Shown here: in pieces, positions 1 to 12,290 of the stretch
Layout: every line of letters starts with the position of its first letter
Position numbering within the stretch: position 1 is the stretch's first letter
Assembly (NCBI GenBank): GCA_004794785.1
Contig: SJOL01006407.1
Span: forward strand, 335,694 to 399,693
Source: Opisthorchis felineus
Lineage: Eukaryota; Platyhelminthes; Trematoda; Opisthorchiida; Opisthorchiidae
Direction: 5' to 3'
DNA: 64,000 nucleotides
The notes under the pieces: model-generated
Told to the model about the DNA's origin: nothing
Databases searched by the model: none
What the model saw: the letters and a program-made list of their open reading frames with translations, nothing else
Program-made: the position numbers and the translations under genes

Positions 1-2429
1 CATATTTGAAAATCTTCTGCTAACTTTATAAATTTTGAATAGCAGCTCAGTTGGTACAGGTTATTTCCTAAGTCAGAGCATACATAACATATTTCTGTTT
101 TAACAAGAACACATTTTCGTTCGGACCTCGCACTCTGGTCAGTACATGCATATTGGTTAAAATACAGACAATTAATGAGGTCGATAATCAAGGTTGGTTA
201 TTAAATCCAACAGGCAGAAACAGGGACGACTGTTTGTCATATGGACTTAAGTCTCATCTAACCCGATGGTGTAAGGTGGTCTAAGGGGCCAGCTGAGCAA
301 CTGGACCAATCGATTCTTGTCCCATGACCAAAACAGACCCGAGAGCAATGCTTTGACAGCATGGTAGCCGATTTTGCAGCTGCATTGCGACTTCTTATGC
401 TGTAGTCAAGTCACGTGTTGAGTAGATTCTGGCAGTCTATAAGGTACCCGTCGTTAGTGTAAGACAACCTGTGTGGTTTGACCAGGTGACCGGTGTCAGT
501 AACGTGTGAGGCATTCGAGCGGTCAACCGAGGCACTGAGTGCTGCGATACTCCGGTAAAGAAAATCAAACCTATTCCGTTATTAATTCACCTTTTCCGTG
601 TGCGTGACATATTCCACTGAATAACATTAGAAGAAGGATTACACAACCATAATCTGAGTGAGGACCGACATTTTGCCTTTGAGTTTTAAGCACAGTCTGG
701 GATTGGTTGTGAAGAAAGGACGCAAATTTTCAACCGAGGACGAGTGTTGTGGAGATTAAAACAATTGCCAATGACTGTCTGCCGACGAATCACCTTTTTA
801 TGATAGACCTAAGCAGAATGGCTTCTTCGCAATGGTCGTGACAGACGGCTAGATAGAACTTCCAGATATTCTCTCGGCTATATATTTCTTTGGATAACCG
901 TTGGCTCTGAGCACGTCAGCACTGTGCGTCAGTTCACAGTCCAGTGTATCCGCATAGCAAATTTGCCTCGTTTGGTTTGATGAACTGAAAATCGCGCTTG
1001 GTTTGTCTCAGTGGTACAAAACTATGAAAGTTTGTATACCTCCCAGCGCAAGTAGGTTTCCTGTAAACAGGTTTTTGAATCGGTCACGTGGATGGTCTAA
1101 CTAATTTAATGTCTAAGAAGTAAACTGCTTACTTAGTTTCTCCCTTAAAAATAAACTAAACGGACGGGTGCCCTTACCCAGAGCTGTTCAGGGAAGCGTC
1201 TATTTTGGAGTCTTTCGTTACAAGCCTAAAAGTATCATGCACAAACAGCTGACACCAGTGAGTACCTGTAATCTCCGCATTAAGTCGATGAGGTTAACGT
1301 TTACCTATAGAGATGCTGCTCAAAGTGCTTTATATGGAAAGCGCAAGGCGACGCCATCAACTGTTCAGTAAAATTTTGAATTAAACTGTAAGCGTGCGTT
1401 AGAAGTACGGCGTAGCAATAGATTCATCAAGGAGACGCCTGAGTGGGGAGTGTCAAATCTAATGAATCACAGCTAATGTTTATAGTCATGATTAGGGGGA
1501 TGCTGGTGAGAACAGGCTCCTATCAGCTCTAACCCATGCCCCCGTCTTTCGAGTTTAAAGACCAATTTTAGCTGTTGATAACGTTGTTTATCCCTATTTT
1601 AATCATATGTGCTAGCCTGGAGACGAATTCCCGAAGAAAGTAATTTTCGCCACTGTATGTTATTTTTAAAACTATGGGAATAGACCGGAAAGTTCCACTT
1701 CAAGCCTCTAAGTTGGTTAGAAGTAATTTTTCCTATTGTTTGGGCTTGGTGTTCACGTGTTACACTTTGCCAGCTGTATTCAGCTTACTGGTTACATTGC
1801 TAGTCACTGAAGTTTTATTTTGGTCTGCTCGGGAGAGAATATCAAGAGCTCTATTTGCCTTTGCTTCCTGTCACACTGTGACTGCACTGTGAACTCCTCT
1901 TCAGAGTGTGTGCACTTGCCGTCAGTAGCTACTTCTCTGAAGTTTGAAAATTTTTAAGGACACAAAATAGATAAGGATGACTGTTTCAGGGCAAAATGAG
2001 TGAAAATAAGTGAACACTAGTTGGGTAACCGTTCCAACTACTTCGTCATATCAAGTCTGGCTTTCTCCCAGTTATCGTAAATAATATATGGGGTGGAAGC
2101 TATATTACTAAAGCTCTCATTACAGGTTCTTCGAGAAAACTATGAACACAGCCTCTGGAGTCGGGCGCGGATTTTGCTGGAATAAATGTCCACCAACCCC
2201 GATGTTGTTAATAAACCAGTTTCTGAACAAATTGATCCACCTAGAGATAAGAATTAGTGTCCTTCCACATCCCCGGGGTTGACATGAACAGATACCTTCA
2301 GATAGCCTGGTGACTCCAGTGTATTTTTCGTCTAATAAACGACCCCTCATTGTGGCTCAGCTATATTCATTACCATTTTGTCTGTTTTGTGGTTTCATTA
2401 ACGGTAATTTACGTTCAAGCCTAACAAAT
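1..2429. other. Left flank without a supported gene
   Basis: I see nothing that can be called a gene here. Open frames are short (72 codons or fewer), have no recognisable domain and lack paired splice signals. The base composition is ordinary for the window. A stretch at about 44-60 resembles a tRNA A-box but has no matching T-arm at the right distance. Confidence 0.5.
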
Positions 2430-2444
2430 CCCATCTTTGTTTGC

Positions 2445-2510
2445 ATAGAGGTGTGTAAAAATGTGGTAGAAATGTGAAAATATGGAAATGTAGAAATGTG
2501 TGTAGTAATG
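2445..2510. repeat. Imperfect tandem repeat, unit like aaatgtg/aaatatg
   Basis: The words aaatgtg, gaaatgtg and aaatatgg recur at spacings of roughly 8-12 bases over about 60 bases. This gives a purine-rich plus strand. On the minus strand it reads as a repetitive His/Phe/Thr peptide, which I take to be a by-product of the repeat and not a protein. Confidence 0.5.
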
Positions 2511-3765
2511 TCGTCCAAATGTAGGGGTGTGACAGTAAATCTAACTTGACCTCGTGATGATTTCCCCATTCAGTCGCTTCCTCATTTGCTTTAAATCTCC
2601 AGCTGTTTTGCGCATCTATACCCACCATCCACCTTTCCGCAGAGGCCGGTCCCTCCGACAGTGCTATATTGACATGTTCGTGTGTGTGTGCGTGAATGTT
2701 CTAAGCTGACCTACATACCCATGCGTGGTCGTGCCCCGTTTGCTGAGCCTGCCCTGACTTGCTCTGTCATGATTTCTGTGTAATCGCATCGCCAATCGGA
2801 ATCACGAGATTGGCCTTGGAGGTGACGGCCACAACCCGCACTAACGAGCGAACATTCCGCTCACCGTTGTTTGGTATGCGGACCTTGACACTGCACCGTG
2901 CCGTGCATGCGCACTTGTCTAGGCCATGAACACGGAAATCTTGTTCACTTTTGTGTAAATAGTACCATAAACTTTCGAACCCAAGTCTTCCTTTTGACTA
3001 TAGGGATCGTCAGACCTACGTGTAACTCAGAGGTCTGTATCGGGAACCTCAACATAGCATTTTCAAGGTATCTCGTAAAATCCAGTCGCGCTGGAAAAAT
3101 GGAAGCACTTCGGAGCGTTATTCGCTAGACTTGTGCTCTCCGATGGGTAAGTATGTGGGCGATATTATGAAAAAAGCAGACTTGCGCATGCAATAGAGAT
3201 GTTTCCCCATTACCTCTAGCCTTGTACAGACGGTGAATTGCACCTAGTTGGCGGTAGGCTGATCGAGCAGTCCTCCAACACTCCTGACGTAAATGTTCGA
3301 GTTGATCAACATCAAAGACAAGAAGCACTATACTCGAGTTTCGCTTTGCGAGAGCTCAGCATGGGTACATATCCCCGTCCAGATCTGCAGTTAAATCCCA
3401 CACATCTAACAGGCCAGTCGAGGACATTTTGAGTGCTCCACCAACAAACACCGGAAGCTGGATATCCGAACAGGCGAACGTGTTCACACTTGAGCAATGT
3501 CGTTGGTTCGCCAAAAGCCTTGAAAAATGATCTTGTCATTTTTCTTTTTGTATTGATCCACTAACCGAATTTGGGATTTTCTCTGCTTTTCTATCCAGCT
3601 GTTAGCGCCTAACCTGTTTTACAACCCCCTTTATTTTGTCTAGCATCGAACGACGATGACCATTAATATTCGACGACCTGACTCGTACTTTTCACGCCCC
3701 AATCCCATGTATACTAACTTTCAGACCTTTCCTCTGTCCGGTTCCATGCCGCTTAGTTATCTTCA

Positions 3766-3791
3766 GATGGTCTGATGGTCTGATGGTCTGC
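3766..3791. repeat. 8-bp minisatellite, three units
   Basis: The unit gatggtct is repeated three times in a row with no mismatch, ending in g. It is a short perfect tandem repeat of the kind made by replication slippage. Confidence 0.8.
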
Positions 3792-4873
3792 ACTGCCGGA
3801 AAATTAAGTAACCTCAAACACCGTACGAGTCAACTGATGGTAATGATTATCATGATGTGAAGAATGTAGATTTATGTCAAAACTTGCGCGAATACAAGCT
3901 ACTTTTTCAGCTTGATTGCAAGCAAGTTTCACTGTTATTAAATTACGGCTTATGACCACTCTCTTCTGTTGTATACGCATTGTGAGAACACACAAGCCAG
4001 CTGCAACTCTCGTTTTCAATAACTGCCCTGATGTTATTTTCCATGCACTTCTGAATTGTTTCATCCTAGACCAGATCTCAAACTCTTGTAGATCGTTTGG
4101 AATCTAATTTAGCATACAATTTGGTTACTTCCGCTTATCCAGAAGTTTAGTATGCATGGCTGAGACCTGATACCTTAAAACAGACCTGGCGTGCCTAGCA
4201 TTGGGAACTTTCCGTAAGATTTTGCAGCTCATTGAAAGAAACGTAGATCACTGAATTTCGGCCAACGGGTATGATGTAGAATCTTAGATAAATGAACACT
4301 CAGTGAAGCGGTGAAAACGTTTCTCTCGGTTCCATAGAGAGGAGGTAAAAAGCTAAGTAAAATTACGTAACACAACATTTACTTATTGACGTCCGCAAGG
4401 AAATCAAGAAGTGAAAATGGGACAAAGTGTCAATGCTGCAATGGTCAGTGGCGCGTGAACCTCAGCCACGCCTTGGTGACAAACGAAGTTGCTCTAGTAA
4501 GTTTTAGTTTCCGCATCTGGTTATGAGAAATTTGGTTAGCTGAGAGACTGATGCATTCGGTGCACGCCGGAAGGACCTCCTCTTGCATCGCGAAAACCTC
4601 AGTGATCACCATGTAATTCGGGTCAAACATCACCTGAAAATGCAGTATAAAAAACAACAGTTATAATTTGGTGAAATCCAAGGAACCGAGTAACACGCAA
4701 CGGAGTTCGACCTTCAAATTTCTGATAAGGCTATATATCGTGTACATCATCAGTCATTGTGGAGGTTGGTCATGGCTGATTTTACTGACTAACTGTATTA
4801 CCGTTTGCTCTTCCTTTAAGTTCTTTTATTTTTACATCCGTATTTTCCGACGAATCCCAATCAAAACCACATG

Positions 4874-4891
4874 ATATATATATATATATAT
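4874..4891. repeat. (AT)n microsatellite
   Basis: Nine AT dinucleotides in an uninterrupted run. Confidence 0.9.
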
Positions 4892-7120
4892 TCTAAAGTG
4901 AAAACAAGGCGTCTGCCTATTCCTGGCATTTGCTAAATATGCGACAAATTGTGACTCCTGGGGGTCAACTCCCAGTCAATACCTATGAATATGATTTACC
5001 GACCAAATAAACGAATAGACTGGGTGTGGCGACAAAGGGATAATTAAAACTCATGTATTTAAAATTTCGCTCAGGAATATCATGGGCCTAAAAAATGATC
5101 AACCACAACAAGTGAAATTTGCGTTCCTGATAAACTACACAGGCAATTTTTATGTTTGTACCGCTCTTAGGTCGGCCTGTTTTTCAGTACTGCAACTGGC
5201 ACACTTTGGGGACTACATATAAGACCGCTTCAGTCCGGTCCCTTTTGGTGTTCGTTTTGTACTGTAGATGCGTATCCGCTTCATTTTATGAAACAACCTT
5301 GATGCAACCAACGTGAGCTCCCTTATTGTTGCAAAAATTTTCTGTGTTTGGTAAACTCATACCTCACTGCCACCCACGCAATTCGCGAGTGTGGTGTTCA
5401 TTTATGTCAGCAGCAGGTATGTAATAAAGGAGATTGGTGGCGCCACGCTTCTATGATTTGATGGCTCAATAACCCATGCCAGTGCAATTCAGTGCATTTT
5501 AAAACCTTGAGGAGGAAGAATATTCATGCATATGCTTTGAAATGTAGCGGTTGGCTAGTGTAATTTCCAGGACGATACAATGATTGCCCCTTATATGATG
5601 AAACGTTTGTGTTTACGGTGGTGTTAGATTTAATTTGACACCCCGTAGAAACCTACCGAGCACTGCATTTGATCATGTGAATAAGGCTAGGATATTATGC
5701 AGATATTTAAAACTCCTCCTCTACTGGGTCTGGACATAATCCTCTTTGGCATCCAATAATATATTACAAACACTAGTTTCAGATCCACTCCGGGTCCGCA
5801 GTGCACTGAAGGCACAATGTCACCGGCCGCCTAAAATGTTTATATGTCGATCTTAGAATAGTGTTCAAAAAACCATAGAATTATTCATTTACAGCTACTG
5901 ATAGTGAAACAGCTCAAACTACGAAGCCAGTGACAAAGTGTCACTCATATTTGAATGCTAACATGACAGTAACTCCTCCAGTGACAGTGAACCTTACATA
6001 GACATTTTTCACTTGTCACGAAGTAATTGTTGTTAATGTGTTGTCCAACTGAAACCACGTTTTTCGTGAAAGCTTTCAAGTCGATTAAAGGTACAAAAAG
6101 ACGGAATTTTCCATCTACCATGAGGTTGAACATAATCAAAAGTTAGTTATAAACTGACGCCTCCAAATAGTCTCGACTTGCCCGTATTTACAGAAGCTAT
6201 TCTGCAATAACCATAGTTTTTCATTGTATATAAAGAGAAAGCCAATGTTGATATAAAAAACAGTGGAAAGTGATCACATTTGTTCCAAAAGTTTACTATG
6301 AACTGAATGGCAGCTATGGTCCCCCCAAAACGCTGTTAAACATGATTAGTTGGCCACCAGGAATTTTGTCAAAAAATGGCTAAATTGTACCTCCGAGTAA
6401 TTTACTCCACAAATCAGATTCTTTTAGGTCAGCTTTTTAATCAGAAAGGTCCACATATAATGAAAAACTGATGGTCTGTAAAATGATGTTCAAAGCATTT
6501 CTAATCAAAGTTTATTGAGGACAGCGAATTGAACCGGGTATTTTTGCAGTTTGTATCTGTTGAGGTGACAATAAAAGGAAAAAACTCCGCGACTGTCAAA
6601 GGTTACGTTTTTGTACGAAGACGCTACCAAACAGGCAGGGTTTTATCCCAAATTTTAATTGCAGGTAAGATAATGGTAGACCAACCCAGGCTAGACAGTA
6701 AAGTGTGAGTGCGTCACCTAGGAGTTTCAATCTGTAGGCAAGAGAATAAAATGGCAAGACCAGCTGATGGATGGATTCAAAGAATTGATAGAATAAAATG
6801 ACACATGCTACCTGTTGATTTAAGTCAGATCTGAATATACCCTACCAGAATGGGCTGAACAAAGCCACGAGGCACTGAGTTATGAATTCAAAACTGATGT
6901 ATCAGTCCAAATGTCCCCTGAAAGTTGCCCAGTCGGGGAATATATTGTTCAAACAGCCAATGCGTCATTTCGAAAAGTATTTTAAACTGCATGCGCTTTT
7001 TATTCAGTACTGACTTTAATATACTTATTCACATTGACTGACATTGGTATATACAAGAGGAACGTTGTCGTTTACAGTTAAACTGGTTTCACGTAAAGGG
7101 ATGTAGAGCATTACTAAATA

Positions 7121-7175
7121 ACGCTAAATAAATAATAAATAATATATATATTAAATAATAAATAATAAATAAAAA
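7121..7175. repeat. (AAT)n / (AAAT)n low-complexity tract
   Basis: About 55 bases built from aat and aaat words with a short (AT)n core. Typical slippage-prone simple sequence. Confidence 0.8.
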
Positions 7176-7620
7176 GTGTGAAATAAAGTCAATGATCGCA
7201 AGTGACTGCCGAATGTTTGACCAACAGACCTTCTTACGCAGCATGGGTCAAATTAAACTATCAACAAACATGATATCACAACTAACATATTACTTCGCGC
7301 TTACGGAGTATCAGTGATCCAATAAGAATATACAGTGGATTTTCAGCAGCTATTTTGGGAACGTTTACAGTAAACAGCTAATATATATACAGTCCAGCCG
7401 AATGACGGGCCCGCCGGTTGTAAACGGCTCTAGCAGAAAAATGTATCTAATACAAGCTGCCACCGCTTAGTGCAGTATAACATGGTTTTAATTTCTCGGT
7501 AATGGTAGTCTCCTGTGCACCAGAATGACGTTTCATGTGAGTTTTCATTTGAAACGACAATAATGCGTTTCTACACAATATTTTTTGCGTGTAACAACTG
7601 GGAATACTAGGGGTACTTTA

Positions 7621-7800
7621 TGTTAATGCCAAGCAATATATACGGTATATTATATCATACCTGTATTGTTATATATTATGTCATTATATTTTAGGTAGGT
7701 TACTGTATTATATATTATTTACATTTACATTTTTTATACTTTATTAAATTATATATATCATATTTATATATATACCATACATTATATTTTGTATCGATTA
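7621..7800. repeat. AT-rich low-complexity block
   Basis: Repeated tata, atatat and ttatat words run over about 180 bases. The block contains several short self-complementary stretches. No coding or RNA signal is visible. Confidence 0.7.
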
Positions 7801-10800
7801 TTTTCTATACTACACTTCAAGATGGAACATTATATCGTTTCATGTTAAATAACACTCCTAAATGAGCGCTGATTCCTTGCCATTGCTCTTGGGTTTTAGA
7901 TATAAAGCAGCACGGCTCACTACTGACGAGAGTTGTAGGGCTATGTATTCCGTTTGCGAAGAAGTCTCCTTTGCTGCCAAAAACGCGCAAGGAAATTAAA
8001 GTTAGGAATATATGAAGAGGTATGAAGAAGAGGCGTTTAATTCCAGGAAAAGGATGAAATCAATTCGGCCAACTCTAAGACTATATAATTTTATCGCCAA
8101 CAGGTGCTCACAATGCACTGTCTAATACACTCAACATACATGTATTTACTTCTTGCGGCTCAAGATGCACCCACTGTTTGCAGTAGCATAACTGGTATAC
8201 ACTATGCCTTTATCCCCGCGTTCTTGAGTTGGCCTGGATCCTTAAAGTCAATCATAAGAAAGTCGGAAGTCAGATTTTAGACTAAAACGGTAAGTAAAAA
8301 GTAGCTGAAAGGCATTAAAGTGTTGAGAATGTCACTAGTTCGTCTCCATAAAAAGCAGAATACAAGAACGCCAACATTGCACGGGAACCCGGAAATTTGA
8401 AGCAATCCCTGTTGGGGATAAAAGCGACCAATCGAAAAAAGTCAGCGTACCTTTTGTGAAAGTTTTCAAAAGCTGCCTCAGCAACCTAGGTAAAATCAGA
8501 AGAACTGGGTTGACTGCCTAAGTAAGGTTAAAGTTGGATGACCGTATGCCCTAAATGTATGTAAATTTACGCAACATTCTACGGATAGTTAGTGGTTGGC
8601 TATATGGATGAAAAAGTATTGGATGAACCAGTGGAAGTCAGTGGAAGGTAAGAACTGCCCGGCTTATGAGTCCCAGAGGATCTCTTAACGTTTTTGTCAG
8701 TGAGTATATACGGTATGGTATAACATGAAGGGATGTAATGTACTACAATATGGCTAAGTATTTATTGATCAAAAGCAAAGTAACACAATGTATTATGTAA
8801 CATGGAATTATTGTATATAATATGTACGCGTAACATGATATGGTCACCCTGTGCTAGTGCAACGTACAACTACTGGGCTACTGTACTTTATTGTAAATCA
8901 TCTAGCAATATTATATATAACTATACCACAGGAAATTATATCAGCAGTGCTATCAATTATTTACGAAACATTCGTTGCATTGCTTATCAAATGGTGCTGC
9001 TAGTTTTTGATTGGTAGTATTGGCATCCTTTAGATTTTGGCTGATGGACTTGAACGTACTAAAACCATTCTTTGGTCTAAAAGTATCAGGTAAATTTTAG
9101 TGTATAATACTTCCGCCAATGTTTTTTGAGACAAAAACCCGTTCCAATTCACAAGATAACAGGTTGTCATGCAGAAAATTGATAAACCCGCAAAACCCTT
9201 GGTACATATGACGATTGATTACGCAAACCAATACGCGGAAACAGAAACCGAAATAACTGCAGAGCTTATAACGGCCGCCTGACTTTTGGGGGAGGGTTTA
9301 TTGTTGTACACTTCAGCAAAAGTACCAAAATTATCCTTATGGTTTGTGTAACTCGTGAACTGGGAACAGAAAAATGCGTATAACATCTAAGGTTGTGTTG
9401 TCTTTCTGCTCAGCCTACGTAATTTAGTATCGCTGGGGACCTAAAATATAACCTAATCTAATATTGTTAGCGTTAATTCCAAAAATGCCACTGAAGTTTA
9501 TTTTGCAGTAGGAGACGGGAATCGCATATTTATTTTTTTCCCCATGCTCCCGACGGTTGTAATGACTCTGAGGTTTAGCTGGAATTTCGGTACAATACTT
9601 CATTTTTAGGGTGAAAAAAGCCTACTTCTTTATAAGTTTTTTAAATATTTTGGTGGGACTCGTCAGCCATATTAGAATAGATTAGAATAGAATATTAACC
9701 AGCGTAGGATTTTCCGTTTGCTTGCTAGTCCAAAAGCGGTGAATACGACCCGGTTTATTAATGACCACATGTCCAAAAACAGTTGAAATTACAGTGCATT
9801 GACATGGTTTCCGGTGCGCACCACCGGAAATCGACGGCACAGCAAACACCGCTGGTGGTGTTAAGTCCGGATGTTTTCCTGAAATAGAAACGTCTACCTG
9901 CCTCCAATTTCGCGCACAAACCACCGTTGAAACAGAAATCAGCGAGCCATTTACAGTCAACTGCATATATTCCATCTACTTTTTCCTGCCGACAAAAACC
10001 GTTGAATCGAACTTTTGCAATTTGTTTGGAACGAGGGATGAAATTCTTTCAGACGTTAGGAATCTTCATTCTTCCTCAGAAAAGGCTATTTCCCAGACAA
10101 TTGTGCGTTAATACTGTCTGACAAGTTTGTCAATCGGAAGGATTAAAAGTATGAAAATTGACTGTTTTTGCCTAGTGAAGTCCGTCTCTCAGATTTTATT
10201 TACGAAAGTGTCAAATTAACACTGAGTTCACTAAGTAAAATAAAACAATTCCAAACCGGAAGCATAGCAAGATCGGTCTTAGAAGATGGTTATAATTTGC
10301 ACGACCCAGCTAGAGGATTTTATTAGACTAGAGCACTCAACTTAGACTGAAATGCAGTGAGTGTGTCCTGCATTTCACACTGTTTTAAGATTCTTAACGC
10401 AGAAAGATACGCAGTGGGTGTAGTGTAGTATTCACAATTTCGGTGCATCGTACGCCAGCTGTGGTTGGTATCAGATTACCGCAACTCTGGCTCTGGAGGT
10501 ACGTTCTTTTCACTCACTGTGACCGGAAGCAAAGAGGAGTGGAAATCTGATTTCACCAGGTATTTGTTAATGTCTACCCGAAATTTGTATAAAGCAGAGT
10601 AAAATCAGCAATAACCACTAATGTTGGAGTTGTTCAGCAAACAGGTCGGTGATTGTCCACATGGCCTGAGCTGCCGAAAAGCTCCAGAAAGCTATCTTTT
10701 CTCTATTCCTTTAACTTTTCATTCAAACGGAAATCAATTGTGTTCTGCGCTATCTAACGGGATTTAGTGTCTCAAAATTAAGGTTGCGGAAAATTTTGGC

Positions 10801-11571
10801 CTGCCATTTAGGCTAGTGTTCTTCCTGAGGGTAGACATGTCGTGTTCATTTGTCTAAGTAAGCAGCAAATTGAGAAAATGACTAAAAGCAAAAGGTGGAA
10901 TCAGCAATAAGAACAAAAAAATGTCGATGTCAAGAGTAAACTTTGGGGATACTCTTCGCTGAAGTGGTCATTTCGTTTTTTATGTCGGAATTGCCTTGAT
11001 GCATAAAAACGGATTTTGGGTGGCCTTTGAAATGTTACACTTAATCTAGTTGAAGATCCTCCGATATCGAGGCCTTATGAATATGTTTTTGCAAACCGAA
11101 CTTACTAAGCGATTTCTGATTAAAAAGGGCAAGTAAAAATACCTTCCGATTTTTATTGGCCTCGCAAATATTTGAAAAAAGTCACAGTCCAGATGTTAGG
11201 ATTCATTGTGTAGAATTATGCTTCTTTTCAAAAGGTACATTACTTGTTTTCACTTTTTGAAAATCAAGTAAAAACTATTTATCAGTGTGACCAGAAAACA
11301 AAGTATTGTGTCGACCATAAAGTTTAGTTCATCATTTTACGTTATTTAGTCAGGTCAATCTGTGCCCTTTCTTGTGAAGCAAATTAATATGCGAACCGTA
11401 TATGATCTGTTTTTTTATAGATCTTTCATAGTGAATTTGGGCTGAACAGGAGTTTCGAAAATTGACCGCTCCGTGACAATGCAGAATATCAAAAGGGGCA
11501 ATCCAACTGTTGGTATCTCGTGCAGAGACCTTGGCTGAAGCATCGGTGTTGAACACTGATGTCATGCTGTC

Positions 11572-11592
11572 GACGATGATGATGATGATGAC
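11572..11592. repeat. (GAT)n microsatellite
   Basis: Five perfect gat units flanked by gac at both ends. Confidence 0.85.
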
Positions 11593-11939
11593 CTTGGCTT
11601 AACTAACCTTGCAATGGAAAGCCGGGGCTAATGATATTAAACCAAGCGAGGAAATATGACGAAAATGTCAGCGCTGTAAATAATTACCCAGCTACCCAAA
11701 AGATCACAAAATATCACAACAATACTCTCGCAAATAACTTCTAAACAATACAGACTTCTGCCATAACCAGTGACGGATTTTGCTCAATTTACTTCCGCAA
11801 AGGTTCTTAAAATCCAGGAGATCAATAAGTTGCAGCACCAATACTGTATTTTGTAGATTAAGAGCTATTTAACTCATCTTGAACAATCACCGCGTATGCA
11901 AAAAACTAAAATCAACAAAAAAACAAGACAACAAAACAG

Positions 11940-12290
11940 GTCAGACTTGTTTCGACAACTACACCCATTTGCTAACCAATTTGGTTTCCACGGGAGACTT
12001 AACTGAATCTCTCGTTTATGATATTCTTCAAATCAATGTGCTGCACACAGGCCGTCTCCTGTGTAAGTTGGTACGACATTCGAGAAATCACAGTGCATTC
12101 TCATAATAGAAACTACTCACAAGGTTGCCGAAAACTCTTCGACAGCCAACGACCGATTTAGCCCTCCTTGGGCTCATCAGGCCGGCGCAGTCCCCGAGAA
12201 TCCGGCAACCTTATGTCTTACTTGAACCCAAATTGGGCTGATTTCGACAAATACACTCATTTGCAAATAAATTTGCTTAAGCAACTTATA
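11940..12290 (-). mobile_element. Hammerhead repeat copy R1, about 1.2 tandem units
   Basis: This repeat reads on the minus strand. The word ttcgacaa(c/a)tacac(c/t)catttgc occurs at 11951 and again at 12243, so the period is 292 bases and the copy is slightly more than one unit of a tandem array. Between the two words lie segments shared with R2, R3 and R5: the stretch around ttggtacgacattcgagaaatc near 12069, the actcacaaggttgccg stretch at 12116-12130, and the hammerhead core. The layout (a unit of about 300 bp, tandem, one hammerhead per unit) is that of animal retrozymes, which move as small circular RNAs using another element's reverse transcriptase. Retrozyme is an inference; a SINE or satellite with a ribozyme is the alternative. 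Short plus-strand frames here are incidental. Confidence 0.6.
12121..12210 (-). ncRNA. Hammerhead ribozyme core of R1, one core base changed
   Basis: Read on the minus strand: CTGATGA (12180-12174) is intact. Stem II is GCCC/GGGC with loop AAGGA. The second core string reads TAAA where the ribozyme needs GAAA. A GTC cleavage triplet follows at 12143-12141. Outer helix I is strong: ggttgccg (12123-12130) is the exact complement of cggcaacc (12203-12210). The first base of GAAA (G12) is essential in known hammerheads, so this copy is probably inactive. Confidence 0.6.

Larger units (their letters stand above)
2511..11935. other. Long intergenic or intronic stretch, AT-rich, no supported gene
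   Basis: No open frame here has a recognisable domain or convincing splice borders. The stretch holds simple repeats listed separately (3765-3792, 4874-4891, 7121-7175, 7621-7800, 11572-11592). A short direct repeat (ttagaatag twice) lies near 9671-9690. It could be intergenic DNA or a long intron. Confidence 0.5.

Noticed and set aside
41..130. tRNA-like start (cagctcagttggta)
   Set aside because: The A-box-like stretch has no matching T-arm or acceptor stem at the right distance, so it is not a tRNA gene.
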